From positions 1-64,000 of the forward strand of contig JAUXVE010000095.1 in assembly GCA_030680415.1 (NCBI GenBank): DNA of 64,000 nucleotides, read 5' to 3'. The notes under the pieces were generated by a model. That model ran no database searches, was not told the DNA's origin, and saw only the letters and a list, made by a program, of their open reading frames with translations. Positions 1 to 10,504 of the stretch are shown here, piece by piece. The position numbers and the translations under genes are program-made. The stretch is from Rubrivivax sp. GTDB lineage: Bacteria > Pseudomonadota > Gammaproteobacteria > Burkholderiales > Burkholderiaceae_C. Positions within the stretch are counted from its first letter, which is position 1; every line of letters starts with the position of its first letter.

Positions 1-33
1 GGGCCCGCCTGCGCGGGGCCTGCCGCCTGCGAA

Positions 34-59
34 GGCCATGACCCTCTGTGGTCATGGCC
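34..59. terminator. perfect hairpin at the left edge
   Basis: Two 10-base arms, GGCCATGACC and its exact reverse complement, flank a 6-base loop. No T-run follows on either strand, so this is not a classical intrinsic terminator. It lies downstream of the minus-strand salicylyl-CoA hydroxylase gene and could act as an mRNA 3' end stabiliser or belong to a gene outside the window. Bases 1-167 hold no gene that I can support. Confidence 0.4.
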
Positions 60-167
60 CCACCCCGGCTGCGCTTTGCGCCTTGATTGCGGCTGTTCTG
101 GGGGCTTACGCGGGTGCATGGGATTGCCTCTCAACCTCTCAGTCCTTGAAGGCGCGTCGGACCCGGT

Positions 168-2465
<2,298 letters not shown>

Positions 2466-2544
2466 GGGTTCCAGGTCTCCTGCAGCGATTGTCGCAGCGT
2501 GGTGTCTGACAGGTGAACGATGGGCGATCGCGGACAATTCCGGC

Positions 2545-3498
2545 ATGTCCGCTGCCCTGCCCGCCTACCTCGAGCCTCTCGGCCAGGGTGTCCACGCCGT
2601 CGACACCGGCTTCCTCCGCGACCGCTTCGACGCCGCCTACCTCGTCGTGCAGGACGGCCGCGCCGCCTTCATCGACACCGGCACCGCCTACGCGCTGCCG
2701 CGCCTGCTGGGTGCGCTGGACGCACTGGGCCTGGCGCGCGACGCCGTGGACTGGGTGATCCCCACGCACGTGCACCTGGACCATGCCGGCGGCGCCGGTG
2801 CGCTGATGCAGGCCTTGCCACGGGCGCGCATGCTGGTGCACCCCCGCGGCCTGCGCCACATGGTGGACCCGAGCGCGCTGTGGCAGGGTGCGCTGGCGGT
2901 CTACGGGCGCGAGGAAATGGAACGCTCGTACGGCAAGCTGGTGCCGGTGGCGGCCGAACGCACCATGGCCACGCACGACGGCATGTCGGTGCCACTGGGC
3001 AGCCGCAGCCTGGTCTTCGCCGACACCCCCGGCCACGCCCGCCACCACCATTGCGTCTGGGACGCCAGCACGCGCGGCTGGTTCACAGGCGACACCTTCG
3101 GCCTGAGCTACCCCGAGTTCGACACCGCACGCGGACCGTGGATCCTGCCCACCGCGACACCGGTGCAGTTCGAGCCTCCGGTGCTGCAGCACTCCATCCG
3201 CCGCCTGCTCGCCACCGAGCCGGCGTGCATGTACCTCACGCATTTCGGCCGCGTCGGCGGCGTGCCGAGGCTGGGCGCGCTGCTGCTGTCGCTGATCGAC
3301 GAGCTGGCGGCGCTGGGCCAGGCGCAGCGCGCGGCGAGCGACCGCCACGAGGCGCTCAAGCGCGGCCAGCTGGCGATCTTCACGCGCAGCCTGGCCGCGC
3401 ATGGCTGCACGATGGACAGCGGGGCCATCGCGCAGCTGCTCGCGATGGACCTCGAGCTCAACGCCCAGGGCATGGCGATCTGGCTCGACCGCGTCTGA
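2545..3498 (+). CDS. metallo-beta-lactamase fold hydrolase
   Basis: A 317-residue MBL-fold protein. The metal-binding signature [10 protein letters not shown] (HxHxDH) lies near residue 75, followed by a second histidine in [10 protein letters not shown], an aspartate in [10 protein letters not shown], and a late histidine in [10 protein letters not shown]. This matches the dinuclear-zinc hydrolase pattern. The substrate cannot be told from sequence; glyoxalase-II-like thioesterase activity is one possibility, and several aromatic-degradation loci carry such hydrolases beside CoA-dependent enzymes, which fits the divergent salicylyl-CoA hydroxylase. The start at 2545 is preferred because upstream codons in the same frame run antisense through the FAD motif of the neighbour. 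No signal peptide is visible, so it is probably cytoplasmic. Confidence 0.85.
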   Translation: MSAALPAYLEPLGQGVHAVDTGFLRDRFDAAYLVVQDGRAAFIDTGTAYALPRLLGALDALGLARDAVDWVIPTHVHLDHAGGAGALMQALPRARMLVHPRGLRHMVDPSALWQGALAVYGREEMERSYGKLVPVAAERTMATHDGMSVPLGSRSLVFADTPGHARHHHCVWDASTRGWFTGDTFGLSYPEFDTARGPWILPTATPVQFEPPVLQHSIRRLLATEPACMYLTHFGRVGGVPRLGALLLSLIDELAALGQAQRAASDRHEALKRGQLAIFTRSLAAHGCTMDSGAIAQLLAMDLELNAQGMAIWLDRV

Positions 3499-3521
3499 CC
3501 CGCGACGGACCGGCGGCGGCG

Positions 3522-4091
3522 ATGTTCGAAGCCTTTGCCGTCTCGACCGGCGTCGTCGCGCTGGGCGAGATCGGCGACAAGACGCAGCTGCTGGCCCTGC
3601 TGCTGGCCGCGCGCTGGCGCCGGCCGCGGCCGATCATCGCCGGCATCCTCGTCGCCACGCTGCTCAACCACGGCCTCGCCGGTGCCCTGGGCACCTGGCT
3701 GACGCGCGTCGTCGACCCGGCGTGGATGCGCTGGATCCTCGGCGGCTCGTTCATCGCGGTGGCGCTGTGGATGCTGGTGCCCGACCGGGCCGAAGAGGTG
3801 CAAGGCCGTGGAGCCGGCCGCCTGGGCGTCTTCGGTATCACCGTGATCGCCTTCTTCCTGGCCGAGATGGGCGACAAGACGCAGATCGCCACCATCATGC
3901 TGGCGGCCAAGTACCAGGCGCTGGTCGCCGTCACCCTGGGCACCACGCTGGGCATGATGATCGCCAACGTGCCGGCGGTGCTGCTCGGCGAGCGCGCTGT
4001 CAAGCATGTGCCGGCGCACTGGGTGCACCGCGTCGCCGCCGTGGTGTTCGCGTCGCTGGGCGCGGCGGTGCTGGCCGGCGTGGGCCGCTGA
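3522..4091 (+). CDS. TMEM165/GDT1-family cation exporter (Mn2+/Ca2+)
   Basis: A 189-residue integral membrane protein made of two homologous halves. Each half carries the family hallmark E-x-G-D-K-T: ALGEIGDKTQLL near residue 13 and LAEMGDKTQIAT near residue 116. About six hydrophobic segments are present. The UPF0016/GDT1 family exports Mn2+ or Ca2+ in exchange for protons (MneA in Vibrio, TMEM165 in mammals). It starts 23 bases after the MBL hydrolase and is probably co-transcribed with it. Bacterial relatives often sit behind a yybP-ykoY manganese riboswitch; the short gap here leaves no room for one. Confidence 0.88.
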   Translation: MFEAFAVSTGVVALGEIGDKTQLLALLLAARWRRPRPIIAGILVATLLNHGLAGALGTWLTRVVDPAWMRWILGGSFIAVALWMLVPDRAEEVQGRGAGRLGVFGITVIAFFLAEMGDKTQIATIMLAAKYQALVAVTLGTTLGMMIANVPAVLLGERAVKHVPAHWVHRVAAVVFASLGAAVLAGVGR

Positions 4092-4158
4092 CCCGGCGCG
4101 ACGCGGCGGCCACGGCAAGCGGGGACAAGACCCGCGTGCAGGGGCGACAATGCGCGCC

Positions 4159-4593
4159 ATGAAATACCTGCACACCATGGTCCGCGTGACCGACATCGAA
4201 GCCTCGCTGCACTTCTACCGCGACGCCCTTGGACTGGAAGTGCTGTCGCGGCGCGACTCCGAGCCCGGCCGCTACACGCTGGTCTTCCTGGCCGCGCCAG
4301 GCGACCGTTCGGCGCAGATCGAGCTCACCTACAACTGGCCCGCGCCCGACGGCACCGCCGAGGTCTACACCGGCGGCCGCAACTTCGGCCACCTTGCCTA
4401 CGCGGTGGACGACATCCATGCCACGTGCCAGCGCCTGGCCGACCACGGCGTGACGATCAGCCGCCCGCCGCGCGACGGCCGCATGGCCTTCGTGCGTTCG
4501 CCCGACGGCATCTCGATCGAACTGCTGCAGGCCGGCAGTGCGCTGGCACCGGCCGAGCCGTGGCTGTCGATGCCCAACGTCGGCAGCTGGTAG
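4159..4593 (+). CDS. gloA: VOC-family lactoylglutathione lyase (glyoxalase I-like)
   Basis: A 144-residue single-module vicinal oxygen chelate protein. The expected metal ligands are visible: His in KYLHTMVRV at the N-terminus, Glu in IELTYNW, His in FGHLAYAVDD and Glu in SIELLQ. This is the Ni/Zn ligand set of bacterial glyoxalase I, which isomerises the methylglyoxal-glutathione hemithioacetal to S-lactoylglutathione. A matching glyoxalase II (gloB) lies near 63 kb. MKYLHT is the usual start; an ATG three codons upstream (4150) is also possible. It is longer at the C-terminus than E. coli GloA by about 10 residues (PAEPWLSMPNVGSW). Confidence 0.87.
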   Translation: MKYLHTMVRVTDIEASLHFYRDALGLEVLSRRDSEPGRYTLVFLAAPGDRSAQIELTYNWPAPDGTAEVYTGGRNFGHLAYAVDDIHATCQRLADHGVTISRPPRDGRMAFVRSPDGISIELLQAGSALAPAEPWLSMPNVGSW

Positions 4594-4626
4594 GCACTGC
4601 GCGCACGATCCCGTGACTGGGCCGCG

Positions 4627-5283
4627 ATGTACCTGCCCCCGCACTTCGAGCAGCACGACCCGGCCGCGCTGCACGCGTTGATGCGCGAGCATCCGCTGGC
4701 CGCGCTGGTGAGCAGCGGGCCCGAGGGCCTGACCGCCGACCACGTGCCGCTGCAGTTCGACCCGGCGGCGGGCGAGCACGGCACGCTGCTCGGCCACGTG
4801 GCACGCGCCAACCCGTTGTGGCGCGTCGCCGCCGGCACACCGGTGCTGGCCCTGTTCAGCGGCCCGCAGGCCTATGTGTCGCCTTCGTGGTACCCGGGCA
4901 AGGCCGCCGCGCACAAGGTCGTGCCGACCTGGAACTACGCCGTCGTGCACGCCCACGGCGTGCTCGAAGCGGTCGACGACGCACCCTGGCTGCGCGCCCT
5001 GGTCGGCCGCCTCACCGGCCATCACGAGGCAGCGCGCCCGGCGCCCTGGTCCGTCGACGACGCACCTGCAGACTACATCCAGCAGATGCTGCGCGCCATC
5101 GTCGGCATCCGCATCCCCGTCACGCGCCTGGTCGGCAAGTGGAAGGTCAGCCAGAACCGCAGCCAGGCCGACCGCCTGGGCGTGGCCGCCGGTCTGGCGG
5201 CAGGGGCCGACGGCGGCGAGCCTCTCGCCATGGCCAAGCTGGTGCGACACCCCGTAACGCCACCCACCGAGGACGCGTCATGA
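4627..5283 (+). CDS. PaiB-family FMN-binding protein
   Basis: A 218-residue member of the PaiB/FMN-binding split-barrel family. Family features include the opening MYLPPHFEQHDPAALHALM, then PLAALVSSGPEGLTADHVPL, and the conserved block AYVSPSWYPGK followed by VPTWNYAVVHAHG. PaiB was described as a negative regulator of sporulation and protease genes in Bacillus; most proteobacterial members are uncharacterised and may be flavin-dependent enzymes rather than DNA-binding proteins. Its stop codon overlaps the start of the DUF3617 gene (ATGA), implying translational coupling. Confidence 0.87.
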   Translation: MYLPPHFEQHDPAALHALMREHPLAALVSSGPEGLTADHVPLQFDPAAGEHGTLLGHVARANPLWRVAAGTPVLALFSGPQAYVSPSWYPGKAAAHKVVPTWNYAVVHAHGVLEAVDDAPWLRALVGRLTGHHEAARPAPWSVDDAPADYIQQMLRAIVGIRIPVTRLVGKWKVSQNRSQADRLGVAAGLAAGADGGEPLAMAKLVRHPVTPPTEDAS

Positions 5284-5819
5284 AATACCTGCCCCTGGCC
5301 GCCACCGTCGTGCTGTCCTGCCTGAGCGCCACCGCCTGGTCGCAGAAACTCACGCCGGGCCTGTGGGAACAATCGGTGACGATGAAGTCGCAGAGCGGCC
5401 GCATCGAGCAGGGCATGGCGCAGATGCAGCAGCAGATGGCCAAGCTGCCGCCGGACCAGCGCAAGATGATGGAACAGATGATGGCCGGCAAGGGCGTCGG
5501 CATGGCCGCCGGCCAGCCGAACACCGTGCGCATCTGCATCACGCCCGAGCAGGCGGCGCGCGACGAAATGCCGCAGCACGACGGCCGCTGCAAGCAAACC
5601 GCGATGGAGCGCAGCGGCAACAAGGTGCGCTTCAAGTTCTCCTGCGCCGGCGACCCGCCGACCAGCGGCGAAGGCGAGTACACCGTCGAAAGCAGCAAGG
5701 CGCACAGCGGCAACGTGGTCATCAACACCGCCGTTCAGGGCCAGCCCGAACGCATGGAGATGCAGACCCGCGGCCGCTGGATCGCGGCCGACTGCGGCGC
5801 GGTCAAGCCGCTGAAGTAG
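5280..5819 (+). CDS. DUF3617 family secreted protein
   Basis: A 179-residue protein with a clear signal peptide ([21 protein letters not shown], cleavage near residue 21) followed by [13 protein letters not shown], the typical opening of DUF3617 proteins. The middle is rich in Met, Gln and Lys ([21 protein letters not shown], quoted in part), probably helical. Three cysteines ([24 protein letters not shown]) fit the disulfide-bonded family core. The family is periplasmic and has no assigned function. The start overlaps the stop of the PaiB gene. Its 3' end overlaps the convergent eda gene by 17 bases. Confidence 0.83.
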   Translation: MKYLPLAATVVLSCLSATAWSQKLTPGLWEQSVTMKSQSGRIEQGMAQMQQQMAKLPPDQRKMMEQMMAGKGVGMAAGQPNTVRICITPEQAARDEMPQHDGRCKQTAMERSGNKVRFKFSCAGDPPTSGEGEYTVESSKAHSGNVVINTAVQGQPERMEMQTRGRWIAADCGAVKPLK

Positions 5820-6447
5820 GGGCCCGGGCCAGGCGGGCCGCAGCGCGCGCCAGTTGCGTGATGCGGCCCCAGTCCGCCGCCGCCACCGCAGCCGCCGGTG
5901 TCAGCCACGATCCGCCGCAGACCAACACGTTCGGCAGCGCCAGGAACAGGGGCGCGGTCTCGGGGGTGATGCCACCCGTCGGGCAGAACCGAACGTCGGG
6001 AAAGGGCCCGGCCAGGGCCTTGAGCAGCGGGATGCCACCGGCCGCGCTGGCCGGGAAGAACTTCAGGAAGTGCAGGCCATCGGCCTGTGCCGCCATCACC
6101 TCGCTGGCCGTGGCCACGCCGGGCAGCAGCGGCAGGCCGGCGTCGCGGCAGGCGGCAGCCACCGCGGCCGTGTAGCCCGGGCTGACGCCGAAGGCGCTGC
6201 CCGCCGCCCTGGCCGCCCGCACGTCGGCCGCCGAGCGGATGGTGCCGGCGCCGACGATGGCCTCGGGCACAGCGCGCGCGATGGCCTCGATGCCGGCCAG
6301 CGCCGCCGGCGTGCGCAGCGTGACCTCCAGCACGCGCACGCCGCCGGCCACCAGCGCCCGCGCCAGCGGCACCGCGTCGTCGACGCGATCGAGCACGATG
6401 ACCGGGATCACCGGGCCGTGGGCGGCCAGTTCCAGCGTGTTCATCAT
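5803..6447 (-). CDS. eda: KDPG/KHG aldolase (2-dehydro-3-deoxy-6-phosphogluconate aldolase)
   Basis: A 214-residue class I aldolase that splits KDPG into pyruvate and glyceraldehyde-3-phosphate, the last step of the Entner-Doudoroff pathway. Seen motifs: [17 protein letters not shown] at the N-terminus, [15 protein letters not shown] (active-site Glu), VGAGTI, and the Schiff-base lysine in [12 protein letters not shown] followed by FCPTGGI. It lies 5 bases downstream of edd on the same strand, the classical edd-eda operon. Two adjacent ATG codons (6447, 6444) are possible starts. Its last 17 bases overlap the end of the convergent DUF3617 gene. Confidence 0.93.
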   Translation of the reverse strand: MMNTLELAAHGPVIPVIVLDRVDDAVPLARALVAGGVRVLEVTLRTPAALAGIEAIARAVPEAIVGAGTIRSAADVRAARAAGSAFGVSPGYTAAVAAACRDAGLPLLPGVATASEVMAAQADGLHFLKFFPASAAGGIPLLKALAGPFPDVRFCPTGGITPETAPLFLALPNVLVCGGSWLTPAAAVAAADWGRITQLARAAARLARAPTSAA

Positions 6448-6452
6448 GGCGC

Positions 6453-8273
6453 TCACATCCAGCTGATCGCGCCTTCCTCGGCGCTCTTGACGTTGCGCCG
6501 CATGCCGGCGAAGAGTTCGCGGCCCAGATCGTGGGCGTGTGCTTCGGCCTCGTCGCCGGGCATTGTGGCCGGCTCGCGCGCGGCCCACTCGGCCTCGCCC
6601 ACCAGGGCCTGCAGCGTGCCGGCGTCGGCGTCGAGCCGGATCAGGTCGCCGTCGCGCACGCGGCCCAGCGGTCCGCCGGCCAGCGCCTCGGGGCTGACGT
6701 GGATGGCCGCCGGCACCCTGCCGCTGGCGCCACTCATGCGGCCGTCGGTCACCAGCGCCACCTTGTAGCCCTTGCCCTGCAGCACGGCCAGCGGCGGCGT
6801 GAGTTTGTGCAGCTCGGGCATGCCGTTGGCCCGCGGGCCCTGGAAGCGCACCACGGCGACGACGTCGCGCTCCAGTTCGCCGGCATTGAAGGCGGCCAGG
6901 AAGGCCGCCTGGCTGGTGAAGACACGCGCCGGGGCTTCGATGCAATGGCGGTCGTCGGGCACCGCCGAGGTCTTGATGACGGCGCGGCCCAGGTTGCCTT
7001 GCAGCAGCTTGAGGCCGCCGCTGTCCGAGAACGGTGCGGCCGCGGTGCGCACCACATCGGCGTCACCCGGCGCGGCCGGCAGTACGTTCCAGTGCAGTCG
7101 CCCGCCGTCGAGCGCCGGCACCTCGCCGTAGGCGGCCAGGCCGCGCGCGCTGACGGTGGCCACGTCGGCGTGCAGGCAGCCGCTTTGCAGCAGCTCGCGC
7201 AGCACGAAGCCGGGGCCGCCGGCGGCCTGGAACTGGTTCACGTCGGCGCTGCCGTTGGGGTACACGCGGGCCAGCAGCGGCACCGCGGCGGAGAGGTCGG
7301 CGAAGTCGGTCCAGTCGATCACGATGCCGGCGGCGCGCGCCACCGCCACCCAGTGGATGAGGTGGTTGCTGCTGCCGCCGGTGGCCAGCAGCGCGACCAT
7401 GGCGTTGACGATCACGCGCTCGTCCACCAGGCGGCCGATGGGCGTGAACCTGGCGCCGGCGCGCTCGGTGATCGACAAGGCGGTGCCGACCGCCTCGCGT
7501 GTCAGCGCCTCGCGCAGCGCCGCCTGTGGGTGCACGAAGGCGGCACCGGGCACGTGCAGGCCCATCGCCTCGAGCAGCATCTGGTTGCTGTTGGCGGTGC
7601 CGTAGAAGGTGCAGGTGCCGGGGCCGTGGTAGGCCGCGCTTTCGGCGGCCAGCAGCTGGTCGCGCCCGACCCGCCCCTGCGCCGCCTGCTCGCGCACGCT
7701 GGACTTGGCGCTGTTGGACAGCCCCGTGCCCATCGGCCCGGCGGGCACGAAGACACAAGGCAGATGGCCGAAGTGCAGCGCGCCGATCAGCAGCCCGGGC
7801 ACGATCTTGTCGCACACGCCCAGCAGCAGCGCGGCATCGTAGACGTCGTGCGCCAGCGCGATGGCCGTGCTCATGGCGATGGTGTCGCGCGAAAACAGGC
7901 TCAGCTCCATGCCCGGCAGGCCCTGCGTGACGCCGTCGCACATCGCCGGCACGCCGCCGGCCACCTGCGCCGTGGCGCCGCGCCGGCGCGCCTCGTCGCG
8001 GATGATGGCCGGGTAAACCTCGTAGGGCTGGTGCGCCGAGAGCATGTCGTTGTAGGCGGTGACGACGGCCAGGTGCGGTGCCTGCTCGGCGGCGACACGG
8101 AACTTGTCGCCGGCCGGCAGCGCGGCAAAGGCATGCGCGACATTGGCGCAGCCCAGACGCTCGCGACCCGGCGGGCGCTGCAGCAGCCGCTCGATACGCC
8201 CCAGGTAGGCGCTGCGCGTGGCCGCGCTGCGCTCGGCGATGCGCCGGGTGACTTCGACGAGGACGGGCTTCAT
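6453..8273 (-). CDS. edd: phosphogluconate dehydratase
   Basis: A 606-residue IlvD/Edd-family [4Fe-4S] dehydratase that turns 6-phosphogluconate into KDPG. The cluster and active-site cysteines appear in [21 protein letters not shown] and [14 protein letters not shown]; substrate-binding blocks such as [13 protein letters not shown] and [15 protein letters not shown] are intact. Length matches E. coli Edd (603). It is the promoter-proximal gene of edd-eda. A palindrome resembling a HexR operator lies about 60-75 bases upstream of the start. Confidence 0.95.
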   Translation of the reverse strand: MKPVLVEVTRRIAERSAATRSAYLGRIERLLQRPPGRERLGCANVAHAFAALPAGDKFRVAAEQAPHLAVVTAYNDMLSAHQPYEVYPAIIRDEARRRGATAQVAGGVPAMCDGVTQGLPGMELSLFSRDTIAMSTAIALAHDVYDAALLLGVCDKIVPGLLIGALHFGHLPCVFVPAGPMGTGLSNSAKSSVREQAAQGRVGRDQLLAAESAAYHGPGTCTFYGTANSNQMLLEAMGLHVPGAAFVHPQAALREALTREAVGTALSITERAGARFTPIGRLVDERVIVNAMVALLATGGSSNHLIHWVAVARAAGIVIDWTDFADLSAAVPLLARVYPNGSADVNQFQAAGGPGFVLRELLQSGCLHADVATVSARGLAAYGEVPALDGGRLHWNVLPAAPGDADVVRTAAAPFSDSGGLKLLQGNLGRAVIKTSAVPDDRHCIEAPARVFTSQAAFLAAFNAGELERDVVAVVRFQGPRANGMPELHKLTPPLAVLQGKGYKVALVTDGRMSGASGRVPAAIHVSPEALAGGPLGRVRDGDLIRLDADAGTLQALVGEAEWAAREPATMPGDEAEAHAHDLGRELFAGMRRNVKSAEEGAISWM

Positions 8274-8330
8274 GACAACGGGTTGACAACGGGGACGGAC
8301 GGGCGCGTGTAACCGATTTTTGAATTGTGA

Positions 8331-8346
8331 AGTAACTTAGTTACAT
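8331..8346. promoter_or_regulatory. HexR-like operator upstream of edd
   Basis: A short palindrome with GTAAC and GTTAC arms around TTA. Read on the edd strand it is TGTAACTAAGTTACT, close to the TGTAATTAAATTACA-type boxes of HexR, the RpiR-family repressor that controls edd/eda and central carbon genes in proteobacteria and responds to KDPG. It sits in an AT-richer stretch (8310-8345) of the edd/chaC divergent gap. The operator role is inference from motif and neighbour. Confidence 0.5.
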
Positions 8347-8422
8347 CGTCAACGCCCCGCCCCCAGTACCCGTTGGCATTGCACTTGCTCGCCCATCCAG
8401 CCGCCGTAGCGTCGCGCACACC

Positions 8423-9031
8423 GTGTCCACCGACATTGCCCCCGAACTGATCGCCCGTGACCCGCAGCAAGCGCTGCACCGGCTGCGCCGTGCCTGGCAA
8501 GGCCATGGCGAGCGTTGGGTGTTCGGCTACGCGTCGCTGATCTGGCGGCCGGAGTTCGACGCTGCCGAGCACCGCACGGCGCTCGTGCACGGCTGGCACC
8601 GCGCACTGCGCATGCGTTCGCGCGTCAACCGCGGCACGCCCGAGCGACCCGGCCTGGTGTTCGCGCTGCTGCCCGGCGGCGCCTGCCGCGGCATGGTCTA
8701 CCGGCTGCGCGCCGAGCAGGCCGAAGCCGAACTCGAGCGCCTGTGGGCGCGCGAGATGCCCACTGGCGTCTACGACGCACGCCTGCTGCCTTGCCGCACA
8801 CCGCAGGGCATGGTGGCGGCGTTGGCCTTCACGCTCAGCCGGCGCAGCGAGGCCTGCCTGGCGCAGCTGCCCGACGAAGAACTGCTGCACATCCTGCGCC
8901 ACGCCCGCGGCCGCTACGGCAGCACGCTGGAATACCTGGCCGAGACCGCGGCTGCCCTGCGCGCGCACGGCGTGCGCGACCGCGAGATCGAGCGCCTGAT
9001 GGCGCTGTCTCGTCACCATGGCCTGGTATAG
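8423..9031 (+). CDS. ChaC-type gamma-glutamylcyclotransferase
   Basis: A 202-residue ChaC-family protein. The glycine-loop equivalent WVFGYASLIWRPEF (usually YGSL; here YASL) is near residue 32, and the catalytic glutamate lies in REMPTGVYDARLL. ChaC enzymes cleave gamma-glutamyl bonds of glutathione, giving 5-oxoproline and Cys-Gly. It uses a GTG start (8423); the 22 residues before the YASL motif are normal for the family. It diverges from edd with a 149-base gap and converges on the MobA-like gene, 15 bases away. Confidence 0.87.
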   Translation: MSTDIAPELIARDPQQALHRLRRAWQGHGERWVFGYASLIWRPEFDAAEHRTALVHGWHRALRMRSRVNRGTPERPGLVFALLPGGACRGMVYRLRAEQAEAELERLWAREMPTGVYDARLLPCRTPQGMVAALAFTLSRRSEACLAQLPDEELLHILRHARGRYGSTLEYLAETAAALRAHGVRDREIERLMALSRHHGLV

Positions 9032-9046
9032 GAGCCGGCCCAGCTG

Positions 9047-9655
9047 CTACGAATCCGCGGGCTGTGGCAGGCCGCCGGCCCGGCGCAAGGCTTCGAGGTC
9101 GGAGGCGGTGTCGACGTCGAGCAGCACGCCCGGGTCGTCGAGCTCGACGCCGTGCGACGGGTAGCGCGCCGCCACGCGGCGTGCGCCGTCGTCGCCATGC
9201 AGCAGGATCAGCTCGGAGTACAACTCGGCCGCGAAGCCCACCGGGTGGCCACGGCGGCCGCCGTGCTGGGCATAGGCCACCGGATGCTGCTCGAGTGCGC
9301 TGGCCACGGCCAGGATGCTGCCGGAACGCACCAGCGGCATGTCACCGGGCAGCACCAGCCAGCCCGGCGCACCGGAGCGTTCAGCCACGCCGGCCGAGAT
9401 CGAGCGGCCCATGCCGTCGGCGGCCTCGCCGGCGTCGAGCACGACGATGTCACGCGTGGCTAGCTGGCGCGCGACCAGCGGCGCCAGGGCGGCCGTGGTC
9501 ACCACCACCACCGGCAATTGCGATTCGATGGCGTGGCGCACCGTGCTGCCCAGCACGGTGCTGCCACCGAAGGGCTGCGCCAGCTTGTGCAGCGTGCCAC
9601 CGAAGCGGTGGCCCGGGCCCGCCGCCGGAATGACGATGGTGGGACGGAGTCTCAT
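9047..9655 (-). CDS. MobA/MocA-like nucleotidyltransferase
   Basis: A 202-residue NTP-transferase-like protein. The nucleotide-binding loop IVIPAAGPGHRFGGTLHKL replaces the usual LAAGxSxRMGxxK; then LPGDMPLVRSGSI (metal-binding Asp, GDxP) and GHPVGFAAELYSEL follow. This resembles molybdenum cofactor cytidylyl/guanylyltransferases of the MocA/MobA group. In view of moaA at 56 kb a role in molybdenum cofactor finishing is possible, but the loop is unusual and the substrate is open. The start is at MRLRPT (9655); the longer frame to 9745 adds residues of no family resemblance. Confidence 0.78.
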   Translation of the reverse strand: MRLRPTIVIPAAGPGHRFGGTLHKLAQPFGGSTVLGSTVRHAIESQLPVVVVTTAALAPLVARQLATRDIVVLDAGEAADGMGRSISAGVAERSGAPGWLVLPGDMPLVRSGSILAVASALEQHPVAYAQHGGRRGHPVGFAAELYSELILLHGDDGARRVAARYPSHGVELDDPGVLLDVDTASDLEALRRAGGLPQPADS

Positions 9656-9744
9656 TTTCTTGTTGGGCGACGGGTCGCACCCGGCACACCCTCCTTGGGC
9701 ACAAGAATGGGCGCCTTGCGGGCCTGCATGAAGTGGGACGTTCA

Positions 9745-9764
9745 CTTACGGCGTTACACGTAAG
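9745..9764. promoter_or_regulatory. palindrome in the mobA-like/pdxH divergent gap
   Basis: CTTACG and CGTAAG arms are separated by 8 bases. The element lies in the 180-base gap between the divergent MobA-like gene and pdxH, where an operator would be expected. No regulator is identifiable. Confidence 0.25.
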
Positions 9765-9835
9765 GGATGCCACCGGGTCTGCCTGCTTCGAGTTGCGTCA
9801 GCGCGCCCCGAGGGCCCGCTTCCTATACTGTGCGC

Positions 9836-10468
9836 ATGGACATCGCCAGCCTGCGCAAGAGCTACGAACGCGACGAACTCGACGAAACCGCCTCGGCCGC
9901 CGACCCGATGGAGCAGTTCCGGCGCTGGTTCGAGCAGGCCCTGAACGCGCAGCTGCCCGAGCCCAATGCCATGACCCTGGCCACTGTGGGTGCCGACGGC
10001 CGACCGTCGACGCGCATCGTGCTGGTCAAGGGCTGCGACGCGCATGGCATCGTCTGGTACACCAACTACGCCAGCCGCAAGGGGCGCGAACTGGCGCACC
10101 AGCCGCAGGCCGCATTGCAGTTCCACTGGGTCGAACTCGAGCGTGTGGTGCGCATCGAAGGCCGGGTCGAAAAGACCACGGCGGCCGAGTCCGACGCCTA
10201 CTACGCAACGCGCCCGCTCGACTCGCGGCTGGGCGCCTGGGCGTCGCCACAGAGCGAGGTCATCAGCTCGCGTGCGGTGCTGGTGGCCGGCGCGGCCAAG
10301 GTGGCGGCGCTGTATGCGCTGCACCCGCCACGGCCGCCGCACTGGGGCGGCTACCGCCTGACCCCCGACCGCTGGGAGTTCTGGCAGGGCCGCAAGAGCC
10401 GGCTGCACGACCGGCTGCGCTACCGGCTGCAAGGAGCCGATTGGGTGCGCGAGCGGCTGGCTCCCTGA
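9836..10468 (+). CDS. pdxH: pyridoxamine 5'-phosphate oxidase
   Basis: A 210-residue FMN enzyme that oxidises PNP or PMP to pyridoxal 5'-phosphate. Seen blocks: [23 protein letters not shown]-type FMN contacts in [23 protein letters not shown], the [17 protein letters not shown] segment and the C-terminal [18 protein letters not shown] with SRLHDRLRY. Length agrees with E. coli PdxH (218). The ATG at 9836 gives the usual N-terminus [11 protein letters not shown]; an upstream in-frame ATG at 9767 adds 23 implausible residues. Confidence 0.95.
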   Translation: MDIASLRKSYERDELDETASAADPMEQFRRWFEQALNAQLPEPNAMTLATVGADGRPSTRIVLVKGCDAHGIVWYTNYASRKGRELAHQPQAALQFHWVELERVVRIEGRVEKTTAAESDAYYATRPLDSRLGAWASPQSEVISSRAVLVAGAAKVAALYALHPPRPPHWGGYRLTPDRWEFWQGRKSRLHDRLRYRLQGADWVRERLAP

Positions 10469-10475
10469 GTGCCGT

Positions 10476-10504
10476 TCAGCGCCCTCAGCGCCCCTCAGCG
10501 CCCC
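10476..10504. repeat. three tandem copies of a 9-10 base unit
   Basis: TCAGCGCCC(C) occurs three times in a row between pdxH and the end of the convergent kinase-like gene. The third copy supplies the kinase stop codon (TGA on the minus strand), so slippage here could alter the C-terminus. Confidence 0.6.

Noticed and set aside
4150-4158. earlier ATG for the glyoxalase-like gene
   Set aside because: Family members begin at or near MKYLHT; three extra codons cannot be excluded but add nothing.
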